The notes under the pieces were generated by a model, which saw nothing but the letters and a program-made list of their open reading frames with translations, had not been told where the DNA came from and searched no databases. DNA of 64,000 nt from Bisporella sp. PMI_857 (taxonomy: Eukaryota > Ascomycota > Leotiomycetes > Helotiales > Helotiaceae): NCBI GenBank assembly GCA_021307315.1, contig JAJSPD010000002.1, forward strand, positions 1,178,001-1,242,000. Reading direction: 5' to 3'. Shown one piece after another: positions 22,384-35,777 of the stretch (position 1 is the stretch's first letter; each line of letters starts with the position of its first letter). Position numbers and translations under genes: made by a program.

Positions 22384-23649
22384 GCATGGCCCTACGGCTC
22401 GAGGAATGAAAGAGGGTCCATTTGGCGGCGGACGGTTTCGCTATGCATTTCCTTGCAGCCGCCAAGCTTCTATAGTCCCAAATGATAATTTTCATCCTCG
22501 GCCACTGTAGAGTGACAGGACTCTGCTATTGCCAATCTCAAAAAGGCGTATGAAGAAAAGAGCGATACTAGAAGTTCTGATTCTCGTTTTTAGTCATCTA
22601 ATCCTAAGTTCGCACATAGAAGCAGAAGCTTTTTGTTCATTTTCTTTTAGCGTACACTAGTTCTTCGGTGTTGAAATCGTATCGCGAAGCTTTATTTTTC
22701 TTTTTGAGAATGAATAAGCAGCAGCGCTCTCTTATTACTTTCACTCTTCTAGGCAAAGATTATATACATCTCAGTCTGTTTCCTTTCCTTAAAACTATGA
22801 CCAAGGTAACAGCGCAGCAAAAGCACCGCTAATCTCAGTTTCAGTTCTCTTGTCATTCTTGTGCCTGCTATTCCAAGCACACACTCTTTTATTTAAGTAA
22901 TACCTTCCTTTACTCAACATAGAAAGAAAGCCAACCACATTACAACAAACCTTAGTGCTATCTGGAGCCGCCCATCCCAGGTCTGCAAGCATACGCAATC
23001 CCAAGTGGACTGGTACCTGATTCATTTCTCTACTAAGCTATGCCATTCAAACCAATGCTAAGAAATCTAGAGATTTCTTACGGAGATTAAGCCGGGTAGG
23101 GAAAATAAGGTATCGCCTTTACCTCATAATCTAGACCCTAAACAGTTCTAACGTTGCAAACAGCTGGTTCAGCTGCGGCTCTCCTCATATACTCAACGGT
23201 GTGGTGACTGGCATCAGCTTAGGGGAGGATTAGTACTTGCAGGAAAGGCCGAAAGAAAACGCCCCACTGTTTGACAAGATCAAGCGCTGTTATTTGCTGA
23301 AGATTGCGAAAGCTAGTGCCCCCGTTACGAACTCGCTTAAACTTATGCAGCTCTCAAAAGTGGGACAAAGAGTGATGGATGGATTTTCTGAGTACAGCGA
23401 TCACGTTATCGTTGGGCAGGATAGCGAAAGCTAGATTCCCTCTCGAGTATTTGTTCCGAAGTTGCATACATGTAAAGCCACAGGATGCACTTCCTGATTT
23501 TCATCTTCCAGATACGCCGATATAAGTAGCCTCGGATCCCGAAGTATTGGCAGAGAGGATAAGTAGAGACATGTTCCTGGTCACCAAGTTGCATCTGAAA
23601 GTTTAGTCGCATTTCCATGTTTGGATACTCATCCTCTTCACCTTGAGCA
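22384..23649. other. Intergenic, 1.27 kb
   Basis: It holds the 3' flank of TIF6 and the promoter of the M20 peptidase gene. Open frames here are short and lack motifs. Confidence 0.5.
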
Positions 23650-24842
23650 ATGAAGTTTCTCCATCTATTTGAGGCAGCTCTATTGGCGCCTTTAGCCACA
23701 CCAACCTCATATAACAGTCTCACATATCCCACCGTCTCCAAATCCTCCCTCCTGTCTCTCCACCAGGCCCTCGTCGAAACTCCCTCTATATCTGGCTCAG
23801 AATATAACGTCTCCCTCGTGCTAATCGACTATCTCCAGAAAGCAGGCTTCACCGTCCAAACACAAGCCGTTGCGCCGGAGCGCCAGAATGTCCTCGCTTA
23901 CGTCGGACAATCGAACAAAACTCGTGTTCTTGTGACCTCACACATCGATACGGTGCCTCCATACTACCCTTACGAGCGTAAGGGCGATGAGATCTGGGGC
24001 CGTGGATCCGTAGACGCGAAAGGGAGCGTCGCCTCGCAAATCATTGCGGTAGAATCTCTATTACAGAGCAGAGAGATTCAGGAGGGTGACGTCGCGCTCC
24101 TCTATGTCGTAGGTGAAGAGCGGGGTGGTGCCGGCATGCTGGCTGCCAATGCGTTGGGTTTGTCGTGGGAAGCCGTGATCTTTGGGGAACCCACCGAGCT
24201 CAAATTGGCCAGCGGGCATAAGGGCGTCCTCGGGCTCACCGCCACTGCCAAAGGCAAGGCAGGCCACTCCGGTTACCCAGAGAGCGGCAAGAATGCCCTC
24301 GACATTCTCGTGAAAGCACTGAGTGTCATCCCAGGTATCGAGCTACCATGGAGCGAGAGATATGGGAATACGACTATCAATCTTGGGACGCTGCAAGGCG
24401 GGGTAGCGGCGAATGTCATTCCAGAGAATGCGAATGCCACGCTTTCCGTCCGTGTTGCGGTTGATGATGTGCAGGGCTTGACAGATCTTTTGAACTCGAC
24501 GATCTTGGCTGCTTCGCCCGAGGTGCAATTATCGTTTCCGTACGCCATCGGACCCGTAGCTATCGATTCGGACATTGAAGGTTTGTACTTTTGTTTCTTG
24601 GCTTGTCATCACGGAGTGAGGCTGATGAACCAACAGGGTTTGAGAAGGTGGTACAGAATTATGGAACGGATATTCCGAGTTTGAAGGGAGGGCATAAGAG
24701 GTATCTGTATGGGCCGGGGACTATTCTGGTTGCGCACTCAGATCATGAGCATCTCAACGTTTCGGATCTGGAAAACGCTGTTGGTGGATACCAAACGCTG
24801 ATCAAAAAGATCTTGGCGAAAGACTTCATTGTAGAGCCATGA
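23650..24842 (+). CDS. Secreted M20-family zinc metallopeptidase (carboxypeptidase/ArgE-like)
   Basis: Two exons (23650..24580, 24637..24842) encode 378 residues. A hydrophobic N-terminus (MKFLHLFEAALLAPLATP) looks like a secretion signal. The M20 di-zinc site is intact: the His ligand in TSHIDTVPP, the bridging Asp in GRGSVDAKG, the catalytic Glu and ligand in GEERGGAG, the ligand region FGEPTE, and the final His in VAHSDHEHL. The dimerisation domain lies around residues 190-300 (GKAGHSGYPESG, NVIPENANATLSVR). M20A enzymes cleave C-terminal or N-acyl amino acids from small peptides. Fungal secreted members resemble Cps1 or acetylornithine deacetylase and scavenge peptide nitrogen. Several N-glycosylation sequons (NVS, NKT, NTT, NAT) fit secretion. 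Confidence 0.9.
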
Positions 24843-25894
24843 AGGTATCATCCAAAATAGGAAATTCGTAATTGCTGATCGAAGATGGGTTGTCCTGTTT
24901 CACTTCAATACTACGAAGCAATACCAGGCACACTTGCTTCGTCTTCATTTCTTTGCATAGGTATCACGTTCAAGGAGACCGATGGAAGGTGATGAGATAA
25001 TCCCTAATCAATTCGATATGAGGAAGGGAGGCTCAAAGGTAATTCTTGCAAGTATGGTGAGCTTACTTCTACGGAACTCAAGTCTCTCCGCCTGCCCCAT
25101 CACATTGCGTGGAGCTAACTTTCGGGATCCGAGACAGTCTTACGGCGACGCAGCCCCATTGTTCTTTCTCCTGCATGAAAGGAATGAAGGAAGGAAAGTA
25201 ATCGCTTTTACATCAAAGGAAAGGGCAATCAAGCCATGTGGATTCAAGCTTTTGCCAAACCCGCCTCCAAACATCCTCGCTACAGGTTGGCCATAGCTCT
25301 CACCCAAAGGCGACTTTTATACAGCTGCTATGCTAGATTTATGAAAAAAGTTATGCTTCTTCGCTAAAATGTTAAGCGAATACGATAATGCTAACCCTTT
25401 GCGGAAGGGCGGCCGAACAAATTGATACAGGAGATACGATGATTATCGTCGGATACGGAAAGCATCCGTCCCCGATAAAACTCTCGAATGAGCCCCAAGC
25501 AAATGCGAGGGTAAGCGGAGGTGGGTAGGCCACTCGATGCCTTGCTTTTAGCACTCTTTTTTTTTTCTAGGCAACACAGTGTGTGTTGTGCACCTTTTAC
25601 ATGGGCAAAAATGGATGTCTGGGCCAGGCACCCATCAGTACCCATCAATCAGAGCTTGGAGGCGTCAGTATGCAGATTCCAGGCGGCCATCTGACAGCGT
25701 TGTTGTTTTTTTGGTGCTATATGCGAGGTGGGGATTCCCAGCTCCCATGTTAGTAATTTGCGATTGCAGCAAACACAGTCAGCCGCTTGAAGAGTCATCG
25801 GCGAGGGGGAAAAAGTCGGGACCGTCCCGTATGATGATTGTGTAGGCAATCTCAACCTACTCCCCCGAATATGTTGTGGAGAGGATTCTTTGTC

Positions 25895-25929
<35 letters not shown>

Positions 25930-26676
25930 CATCCATCCAGTAAGTAGTGTGTTAGTTGTAAATGAAAGCGTATTTCGTATAACAAATCAAACTAAGATTG
26001 ACCTTCCAGAACAGAAAATTAAAATGTTGCCTTAGGTGGGGTAGATGTGGCTGAAGAGGGTGGTGGTTAATATTTGGGGTCAAAGTGGTGACGCCCTCGG
26101 GGCGCGAGACAAGGGGCTCTGCCCTACTTTGTTAACAGTCCAATTGACATGCGGTACCGTAAGCAAAGAAAATGACCCTGATCTCTCGTCGCCTCATAAC
26201 CAATCAGATTCGAGCAAAAGCGAGCATAGCGTCGTATTTTATGGCGACGCCAGACTGAATGACAGACATCACTTCCCCCTCGGGTCAACCGCCCTCGGTC
26301 CCGTACATCGCTCGCGGTCCCCAGAACGGGTGGGAAATCTTCCGACTAGCATCAGAACCAAAAACAAAACCAATATGATGCCCACTTGTAGAAAAGTAAC
26401 TTTTCACTTTCAAGAAAAATAACATTTTCTTTCCTTTTTTTTTATATAACATTTCTCTATTAATTCCTTACTTATTTCGCCGCTCTCTTGCTATTGCTTC
26501 GTTGGAACGCTGTATACTTGTATACCAAACCTCATCTTTGATCTTGATTGACAGGCAAATCCCACTCCAAATAACCTACCTGATAGGCAGATTTACTCCG
26601 CACGCTCATATACACCTTCGACTCCGTGTACGTCCTCTTTCTGCCTTGAGCGTGGTGCAACACTCTGCCGCCTACA
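24843..26676. other. Intergenic, 1.8 kb, promoter side of the ABC transporter
   Basis: Contains one tetranucleotide microsatellite (separate entry) and CT/AT-rich sequence just before the ABC transporter start. No supported gene is seen. Confidence 0.5.
25895..25939. repeat. (ATCA)n then (ATCC)3 microsatellite
   Basis: About eight ATCA units run into three ATCC units. It is a simple tandem repeat in non-coding DNA. Confidence 0.95.
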
Positions 26677-29600
26677 ATGGCTGGCGATCCTGAAAAAGCA
26701 ACTGGCGCAAGTCGCGAATCCAGCCATCGCGAGTCTACAGACGAGCATGACCTAGCAATAAAAGAACAGAATGGAGGAGAGGTGCCGACACCGTCCGAGG
26801 ACGAGAAAGAGAATATCAAGAAACTGGATTCGAAAATTGTCAAGGTAGATATCAAGGACGAAGACATTTATGCCCACCTTCCGGCTCACGAAGCTACGGT
26901 ATTGAAACGGCAGGTCGAAATACCAGAGGTCAAGGCAGGATGGGGCAATTTGTACCGATACTCGACAACTAATGATATCATCATCATGGTTATCAGCGCT
27001 ATCTGCTCAATCGCAGCCGGCGCCGCGCTGCCCTTGATGACCGTTGTTTTTGGACAGCTTGCAGGCGAATTCAATGGGTTCTTCCAAGGCACCAAAAGCC
27101 AGAGTGAACTAAGCGACACTATCGTGGATATGGTCCTCTACTTTGTCTACATCGGCATTGCTGAATTCGTCACCGTCTACATCTCAACCGTCGGCTTCAT
27201 ATACGTGGGAGAGCATATCAGTGGCAAGATCCGCGCGCACTACTTGGAGGCTTGCATGAGGCAAAACATTGGCTTCTTCGACAAGCTGGGCTCGGGAGAG
27301 GTTACAACAAGAATCACAGCGGATACAAACTTAGTGCAAGATGGTATTTCAGAAAAGGTGGGCCTGACGCTGACCGCGACGGCCACGTTTATCACGGCAT
27401 TTGTTATTGGATTCATTAAATCATGGAAATTGACCTTGATCCTTTCTTCCACGGTGTTCGCCATCGCTTTTACCATGGGAGGAGGCTCATCCTTCATTAT
27501 CAGGTACAGCAAGCAGTCGATTGAGTCTTATGCTCTAGGCGGCTCCGTGGCAGAAGAGGTCATTTCGTCTATCAGAAATGCAATTGCTTTTGGTACGCAA
27601 GACAAGCTTTCCCGACAATATGATGACCATCTCAAAGTGGCCGAGACTTATGGTTACAAGAACAAATTCGTGCTAGGTATCATGATTGGATGCATGTTCT
27701 TAATCCTTTATCTCAATTACGGCCTGGGATTTTGGATGGGAAGCGTATATCTAGTCAAAGGAGAAGTCAGCTTATCAAGTATTTTGACTATTCTTATGTC
27801 TATCATGATTGGAGCCTTTTCAATTGGAAATGTTGCACCTAACGCGCAAGCATTCACGACTGCTATTTCCGCAGCTGCTAAGATCTTCAACACCATCGAC
27901 CGAGTCTCGCCGTTAGATCCTACGAACGATGAGGGTATCAAGCTCGACCATGTGGAGGGAACCATTGAGTTAAGAAATATCAAACACATTTACCCTTCCA
28001 GGCCTGAGGTTACGGTCATGCAGGACGTTAGCTTGATAATTCCTGCTGGTAAAAAGACCGCTTTGGTCGGAGCTTCTGGATCTGGCAAGAGTACGATTGT
28101 GGGCCTGGTCGAGAGATTTTATGACCCTGTTGGTGGTCAAGTGTTCCTAGATGGCCACGATCTCAGCACAGTAAATCTACGATGGTTGCGTCAGCAGATC
28201 TCGCTGGTTAGCCAGGAGCCAACGCTTTTTGGCACAACGATTTTCGAGAATATTGCGCATGGTCTTATAGGCACGAAATATCAGGATGAGAAAGATGAAA
28301 AACGCAAAGAGTTGATTATCGAAGCCGCCAAAATGGCCAATGCCCATGATTTCATCTCAACGCTCCCAGAAGGTTATGAGACCAATGTTGGTGAACGTGG
28401 CTTCCTTTTGTCGGGAGGTCAAAAGCAGCGAATTGCTATCGCCAGAGCAATGGTCAGCGATCCAAAGATTCTGCTACTCGACGAAGCTACATCCGCTCTC
28501 GATACCAAGTCAGAGGGTGTTGTTCAAGCTGCACTTGAGGTTGCTGCTGCTGGACGTACCACTATCACCATTGCTCATCGACTTTCGACTATTAAAGAGG
28601 CGGACAATATCGTCGTTATGAGTGAAGGTCGTATTGTGGAGCAAGGAACACACGACGAGCTGTTGGCTGCTAAAGGCGCCTACCATGGCTTGGTTGAGGC
28701 TCAAAAGATTGCCGAGACTAGAGAACTGACACCGGAAGAGGAAGCACGTCGAGATGCAGAGGACGAAAAATTGATGAAAATCGCTACCACCAGATCCAAC
28801 AAGAGCGGAAATTTTTCAGAAGATCCTGATGACAAGAATATCGCCAGTAAACTGAATCGCACTGCCACATCTAAGTCTCAATCATCTCTCGCCTTGCAGA
28901 ATCGTAAGCAGACTGCTGAACAGCATGATTCTCTCTGGACGCTCGCCAAGCTCATTGCCGCATTCAACAAAAAGGAATGGCACATCATGCTGTTTGGCCT
29001 GTTTTGTTCTATCATCTGTGGTGGAGGAAATCCTGTACAAGCTGTTTTCTTTGCAAAGGAAATTCTGTCCCTCTCGACTCCTCTTTCCCGTCCAGACGGC
29101 ACGCCTATCCCAGGTGCAGCAGGCAAGTTGCGCAGCGATGTCAATTTCTGGTCTCTTATGTACCTAATGCTAGCCTTCGTGCAATTACTTGCCTTCTGTG
29201 GACAGGGTATTGCTTTCGCGTTCTGCTCTGAGCGCCTAATCCACCGAGTTCGTGACCGAGCTTTCAGAACTATGCTCCGACAAGACATCGAATTCTTCGA
29301 CAAGGAAGAAAACACTGCTGGGGCCCTTACGTCTTTCCTCAGCACCCAAACAACTCACGTTGCTGGTCTTTCTGGTGTTACACTTGGCACGATTCTGAGC
29401 GTCATCACTACCCTTGTTGCAGCTATTATATTATCAACTGCTATTGCATGGAAGCTGTCTTTGGTCTGTATTTCAACTATCCCTGTACTTCTCGCATGTG
29501 GATTTTTCCGTTTCTGGCTCCTAGCACAATTCCAAGCAAGAGCAAAGAAGGCATACGAGAAGAGTGCTAGTTATGCTTGTGAGGCCACTAGCGCCATTCG

Positions 29601-30777
29601 AACCGTGGCTTCATTGACTCGTGAGGAGGATGTTCTTGCCCACTATACTAGCGCCCTCAACTCACAGGCTGTGAGGAGTTTACATTCCATTTTGAAGTCT
29701 TCGCTTCTATACGCTGCATCACAATCTCTTATGTTTGCATGCGTTGCTCTTGGATTTTGGTAAGTTGCAGTCTCGGTCTCGTATACAATCACTAACGATA
29801 CCAGGTATGGAGGAAAACGTATCGCTTCTGGCGAGTACACCATGTTCCAATTCTTCGTCGCATTCTCCTCTGTCATCTTTGGCGCCCAATCCGCAGGAAC
29901 TATCTTCTCTTTCGCTCCAGACATGGGCAAAGCCAAACAAGCCGCGCAAGAACTCAAGATCCTCTTCGACCGCAAACCCGCAATCGACACTTGGTCCGAA
30001 GAAGGTGCCGACATCACTAACGTCGAAGGAACGGTCGAGTTCCGTGACGTACACTTCCGCTACCCCACTCGTCCTGAGCAGCCTGTCCTTCGTGGGCTCA
30101 GCCTCTCTGTCAAGCCCGGCCAATATATCGCCCTGGTTGGAGCCTCCGGCTGCGGGAAATCTACTACAATCGCCTTACTTGAGCGGTTCTATGACCCGTT
30201 GGTTGGCGGCATCTATGTGGACGGAAAAGAGATTTCTTCGTTGAACCTTAACCAGTATCGTTCATTCATAGCGCTCGTCTCGCAGGAACCAACGCTCTAC
30301 CAGGGTACAATCCGTGATAACGTCCTGCTTGGCGCCGATAGACCGGATGTACCTGACTCGGAGATCGAGTTCGCGTGTCGGGAGGCTAACATCTATGATT
30401 TCATCATGTCGTTGCCGGACGGCTTCTCTACAATCGTTGGCTCTAAGGGGTCTATGTTGAGTGGTGGGCAAAAACAACGTATCGCAATTGCGCGAGCTTT
30501 ATTACGTGATCCTAAGATTCTGCTCTTGGATGAAGCGACCAGCGCGCTGGATTCAGAGAGCGAGCACGTCGTGCAAGCAGCGCTAGATAAGGCCGCAAAG
30601 GGCCGAACGACAATCGCAGTTGCACATAGATTGAGCACGATTCAGAAAGCGGACGTGATTTATGTGTTTGACCAAGGCGTCATCGTGGAGAGCGGCGATC
30701 ATAACGAGCTTATGAATCGCGGAGGGAGATACTCGGAGCTCGTCAATTTGCAGAGTTTAGGGGGGAAGAAGCATTGA
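26677..30777 (+). CDS. Full-size ABC multidrug exporter, ABCB/MDR1 type (Pmd1-like)
   Basis: Two exons (26677..29759, 29805..30777) encode 1351 residues in the order TMD1-NBD1-TMD2-NBD2. NBD1 has Walker A GASGSGKST at about residue 465, LSGGQKQRIAIARAM and Walker B ILLLDEATSALD. NBD2 has GASGCGKST at about 1140, LSGGQKQRIAIARALL and ILLLDEATSALD. Both sites therefore look catalytically complete. The N-terminus of about 80 residues is charged and cytosolic. A linker of about 100 residues (EEARRDAEDEK, Ser-rich) joins the halves, a likely phosphorylation region. Such pumps export hydrophobic toxins, azoles or peptides across the plasma membrane using ATP. The substrate is unknown. The single 45-nt intron is late, inside TMD2. 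A peptide-pheromone exporter role (Ste6-like) is less likely from overall layout. Confidence 0.95.
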
Positions 30778-31807
30778 CCCCCCCTCTGTTATGGTTTTCT
30801 TTGATTTGCTTGATTGTAAATTCTAGGGAGGCGTTGCATTGCGACGGCGTTTCGAGATGGTATATCTCTACTTATCATTGATACCGGTCCGAGGGAATCC
30901 GGAACGTCTCACCCATGGATTTTTAAGGTCCTAATTTGGGCAGAGATAGGGCAGCATTCATGCATATATTTCATGATAAGGTAAAAAGAGAAGGGAAATG
31001 GTTGAGTTGTACATATACATCTCCTAATCTAGGAAAAGAAAAAAGCCCACTACATTATACCCTACCTACCTTCCCGCCTCTCGCGTGATTCGCTCACTCA
31101 TCATTTCTACCTCCTCTCTGGTACCAATCAATGCGATCTTCTGGTATCATAGGAAATTCTAGCGTGGGTCTACACAGCATATCTTGGGCGGAGCATCGCT
31201 CTACATAACGGGCTTGAAATGGTTAATTAGTCGAACCACTAGATGGTTCTCGCCGAAGTCTTACATAGTAGATAAAAGCGGGACCAGACTCAGCCTGCTC
31301 CGGATAGACATTTGTCCTTTCCCCCCTTCCTTTCTTTCTTCCGTAAAACGAATGAAATGATATAATTTCCAAGGGTGATTTTCATGCCGCGTTCACACCT
31401 GCGAGGTCAATCGCCTTCATGACGAACGAGAATATGGGTAGCTTTTCTTTCACGGTTTCACGGAAACGATGGGCATGGAAAAGGGGGTTGCTTAAATGGT
31501 AATGCATGTATTTTATCGTCTTGCTGCTCTGATCCATGTATGCTTTCTCCATGCTGAGAGGTAGGTAGGTAGGTCAGGAACTTTACGTGATAGATGGGGA
31601 TCTGCTGGAGGTTGTTGGGTTTGTCTTGGTTTCGCTTCTGAATGCTGTGTCTTTGTGGGTCTGATGGTACATCAGGTTTACAATACGATTGGGCGGCTGA
31701 TGAGGTTGATGTGTGGTAGCTTGAAGAGTGCTGGTGGATAAGGATAGCATTGATGTTGTTGATAGTTGTGGTTCAGATGCTGTTGGTACGCTTGGCGATG
31801 CGTCGCA
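30778..31807. other. Convergent intergenic region
   Basis: The 3' flanks of the ABC transporter (plus) and the histidine phosphatase (minus) meet here. Short pyrimidine-rich tracts and a small GGTA repeat near 31560 occur, and no gene is supported. Confidence 0.5.
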
Positions 31808-33333
31808 TTATTCTCGCATAGCCTGCGCTAGGTCTTCTGGTGTTGGCTCAGACAGCACTTGTTTTGTCGTTGACTCTAGTTGTGTAGATTCAGATAATGT
31901 CGGCTCAGGAGTGGCTCCCATGCATGCTGTGGGCTCGGATGATGAACACGCAGATGGAATTATCTCTCTTAACTCCTTTTGCTTCTGGTGTGCATCCTGT
32001 ACGAACTTTTTGTAATCTGAGGCGCTTGGACATGCATGCAAGTGCTGCTTGAATGGCTCATGCGTTGCGTTCATTAGAATCTCCACATTTTTGCGTGCAC
32101 GGAATCCAGCCCTCCCGTTTCGGAGCCTACTTCCCTTTGTTTCTCGCCAGTTCCAGTCTTCCCCTCCCAGATCATCATCGCATGGAAAAGAAACCTCATA
32201 GCTTCGATATCCGACGTACTCACTTGCAGGGCCTTTGAAGCATGTCAGCAGAGAAATCAGCTTTAGAAGTGAGGCTGACCAACATTTCTCTGTATCATCA
32301 TGCATCAGATTCATAATCGACATATGGGAAACAACCAGTATCTCAATATCCTTGCCTTCACTTACTCTATACCCATACTCACTCAGATTTAATCCAGCTG
32401 AATTACCAGACTCTCTCAGATAGTGAAGACTGGCAGCTGTTAAGGCCACATCGAACAAGCGTTTTTTGGCTGTTAATGCCTGCTGCTCATGGCTGGCTTG
32501 GTAGGATGGTACAGGCTTTTCCCAACCAACTGGAACATGCTGCAGCTCAACAGGGCATTCTCCAACATACTTGTGTAAATCCTCAAGTGTATATCCAGTG
32601 CTTGATTTGCAATTGCCTAGCTCTTTGAGCTCAGGAAAAGCAACCATCTTTAGGCCATCTGCCAGCAGTTCGGAAAAGGCAATAAAAGCGGTCTGAAGCG
32701 TTCTTTTCATGGGAGAAACAACGATATGCGTGATCCTATTCTTCGGCTCGAATGTTTGTCGGAGGCGCTCTGCTTGCCTGATGCCCAACCATGTAAGGGA
32801 CGGGTTCAGAACATTAAACCTGCCAGGGCGGAAGTTATGTTCACTCTAAGAGTTAATTAATATGCCATCCTCACTAGAGTTTCTCGAAGAGTACCTACAT
32901 GCGCATGTCTGACAGTATGTATTATGACTCTGGGACCAGAGCGTATTTTCTCCATGGGTATAATGGTGATAGGCTGTATTCCTCTGAATATCATCACGCT
33001 CTTCAACGTCTTATTGATCTTCACGCTAATAGGTTTCTTCTGTATTGGAACTTTGTTGTCGAATACGTCGCTCCCACCAATCTTATCACATTGGCCATGC
33101 TTGATCTCTCCAACTATGCTTTTCTCATTAACCTCAGGATGCTTCAGTTCACATATATCCATCGATCTCCGTGGAAGCGTTCCCGCGAAGCTCGGTGTCC
33201 CCAGATAGTCGTGACCTGTTTCGCTTTGAGGTTGGTCTTCAGAGTCGACCACAGGCTGAGGTTTCGATGAGACGTCGCCCGTCAATCCAGCCGTGCCACA
33301 ACCAATAGCAGTGGAGTTATTAGGCGTAGGCAT
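31808..33333 (-). CDS. Histidine-phosphatase (phosphoglycerate mutase-like) protein with long extensions
   Basis: Two exons (33333..32899 and 32845..31808) encode 490 residues. The core starts at about residue 138 with the catalytic motif VRHAH, where His143 should be the phospho-acceptor. The 53-nt intron falls directly after it, and splicing restores VRHAH-SEHN, the equivalent of the usual RHAxxxHN. PSLTWLGIRQAERL and VVSPMKRTLQTA follow, the latter with the second Arg. EILVVSHMSIMN carries the second His. The 130-residue polar N-terminal extension and about 130 C-terminal residues of Ser/Thr/Glu repeats are unusual for the family. The likely reaction is phosphomonoester hydrolysis; true glycolytic mutase activity is unlikely from length and motif divergence. 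Substrate unknown, no signal peptide, probably cytosolic or nuclear. Confidence 0.82.
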
Positions 33334-33649
33334 ATTGAGTTGCAGGACTTCTCGAAAGCTACATGGGAAAGTAGAGCTGTGATTTGTTTTGAAGTTCCAA
33401 ACTAGTTCCTTTGGTTGAGAAAGTATAATAAATAGATTGTATGTAGGCGAGATATTCCTTCATCTTCTCCAAGGCATCAATATTGCCGTGAATATTTCCC
33501 ATTGAGCTAAATGGTTCGAAACGAGGCTCCCACATGATAGTAATGATTCACCTTCGATTTCTGTAATTCTAACATATCCGAGATGCCGACACTGTTGTTG
33601 CATACCATGCAGCAAAATCATCTTGAAGGCACATCTTAGGAAGGTTGAA
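33334..33649. other. Intergenic, 316 nt
   Basis: The promoter of the histidine phosphatase gene and the 3' flank of the Nudix gene. Nothing distinctive is seen. Confidence 0.5.
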
Positions 33650-34290
33650 TCAGTCTTTCCTGCCGATAGCCTTTACTTCAAGTTTGTAAGTCGATGTAAC
33701 AATGTCGATTGCTTGTTGTAAGATCTCTCGATCACCAACATACTTGAGCTTTGGAATGGCTTCATCAAATGTAAATAACCCAACCTCGAACGCATCCTCG
33801 CCTTTACCGATGGGTGCTGCATCATCGATGGTGGCGATGTACCACCAAATCAGCTTTACATCTTGCTCTCCCAGGGTGCGTATTGTCAAATTAAATGGCT
33901 CCGACATGTCTTGATATGTCTGAGGCATGTCTGAGGTACGGTCCGTCTCTATCTTTGGCGTTGCACGAGTTTGCATAGTGACTAGGAGAGGACGACATTT
34001 GTATCCTGTCTCCTCGGTGGCCTCACGCAAAGCTGCAGACAGTCTGGACTCACCGCAAGCTCTTCTACCTTTGGCAAGTAGCCATTCATCACGTGTAACT
34101 ATATAGAGGATGATATTAGTGCTAGGACGGTACAAGCGGGCAAAGACCTGGCCCTGCGAGAAGGAGAGAACCAATTACTTAGGCGGACAAGGCAGACTTT
34201 ACGGGTTGTGAGAGAGAACAAGATTGCTCCCGCGCTTTCCACAAACTGAGAAGAAGTGTACTGATTCGTGCGGAAACTAGAAGCAGCCAT
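33650..34290 (-). CDS. Nudix hydrolase
   Basis: Two exons (34290..34179, 34098..33650) encode 186 residues. The intron is 80 nt, phase 1, with CTAAT-type branch sequence. SAGAILFSLTTRKVCLVRL forms the first strands, and TRDEWLLAKG leads into the Nudix box. The box fits GX5EX7REUXEEXGU exactly: Gly48, Glu54, Arg62-Glu63, Glu66-Glu67, Gly69 and Tyr70. These glutamates bind the metal ion. The enzyme should hydrolyse a nucleoside diphosphate linked to another group; fungal relatives include diphosphoinositol-polyphosphate and diadenosine-polyphosphate hydrolases. KGRRxCGE resembles that subgroup, but the substrate is inference. No targeting signal is seen. Confidence 0.88.
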
Positions 34291-35777
34291 TGTGCATATG
34301 ATTTATCTCCCACTACCTAGCACCCCTAGAATGTGGAACTCAACTGTACTGGTAGTGAGGTGAAGTTGGAAGAAGGCCGCTTGATAACCGCACGCTGCCC
34401 AATGTCTAATAGGACGATCCTAACCTAACATCGTCCCATACCTCATCTCTTCCTTCATCGGCCTTAGGGCGAGAAAAGGTGGCCATTTCTCGAAGTCATG
34501 GATCCGATTTAATTGCTTATAAGTTCCTGTATGCTGTTGGCGCTCACATGAGCATGCTGTGATTTCCAGTCCAGCGTGGGGGCTCCAGACGTTCGCTCAG
34601 CGGTGAAAGCGTCTTTTCTCATCGCTTCCTGAATTCCATCACAAGTTTTCATACAAATTGACATTATGCGATCTCGACATATTCTCCTCGACATATCTTA
34701 GCTCTACAGTGGCTTTTTATCTGACGTTGCGGGCAAAGATCGTCGTGACGTGATAACATCAGCCATATTCGCGACTGCTTGGCATTATCAAAAGCTGCAC
34801 GTCCCTTTCCCAAATCTGTACCGTCGCCATCAGCTAGACTCCCTTATTCGTGGATTTTCGAGATACTCAGGAGGTTATCTTCATTGGGATCAGAGAAGTA
34901 GATCACAATTACCGTAAGGAGCCTGCATTCAGGTCAAGCAATCTAACATCGGTTTTGGTGCGGTAACTCGCGCCTCAAATAGCAAATTCGAGCCTGCTAT
35001 GGCGATTGAACAAAGTCAGAGATATTGGCGCTTGATGACGAAGGGTGGCAGTTATTAGAAAGCTTGGTTCGATGAAGGATGCTGGCAAGTAAACGTCTTT
35101 GAAGCGATATCGCGACCGATACCCAGAATGGCTGCCTTCTCATGAGTCGCCGGATCGATTGCCGTCTTAGACTCGAGGCTTGCTTGCCCTGACGAGCATC
35201 CGGCTCTTTGGGCTACCGGCAGTAGATCGTCATAGTGTGTGGGATTCTTAGGCATAAGCTGCATGAACAAGCCTTGCAGGCGCCATAACAAAGCTTTTAC
35301 ATGAGCATGATCTACCGTGCGTATGTGGAGAGATGCGCTCTCTTCCTTAGCTAGCGCCTCTTCAAGCTCAGATCTCCTAATCTACTACCTCAGCCACCAT
35401 CTTCAGAGGTCGGCGATCTACTTTGAGCTATACGGGTTGCTGAATAGCTTCATAGACAGCAAGCACGTAGTCGGGAAATGTCGATCTTCTCCTTTTTCAT
35501 CAGCTTTTCTTGCTTTTCAAATCTGCAAATGTTCAGAACGTACTTCTTTGCTCATATGTCGACATCAAGCCAGTGCTATGAATGAAGGGGAAAGCCTGCA
35601 GCTCACTTCCTTTTCCTTAAATATGAATGATTATCATTTTCTGCGGCTTAGAGGAGGAGCTGTGTATAAGTAGAGTGAGCAATCCTGCGCAAAACTGCTC
35701 AGAACATTCTCAATCCGCTCAATTCGATCCATACTGCATATCTTCTCACTGCAGCTGAAATCTTGGCCTGAATCATT
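34291..35777. other. Divergent intergenic region, 1.5 kb
   Basis: It lies between the Nudix gene (minus) and the secreted SBP gene (plus). Small open frames at 35055..35291 (minus) and 35317..35673 (plus) have no recognisable domains. Confidence 0.5.

Noticed and set aside
35317..35673. Plus-strand frame ending with LRLRGG-AVYK, recalling the ubiquitin C-terminus
   Set aside because: Only six residues match; the preceding sequence bears no resemblance to ubiquitin and there is no beta-grasp pattern.
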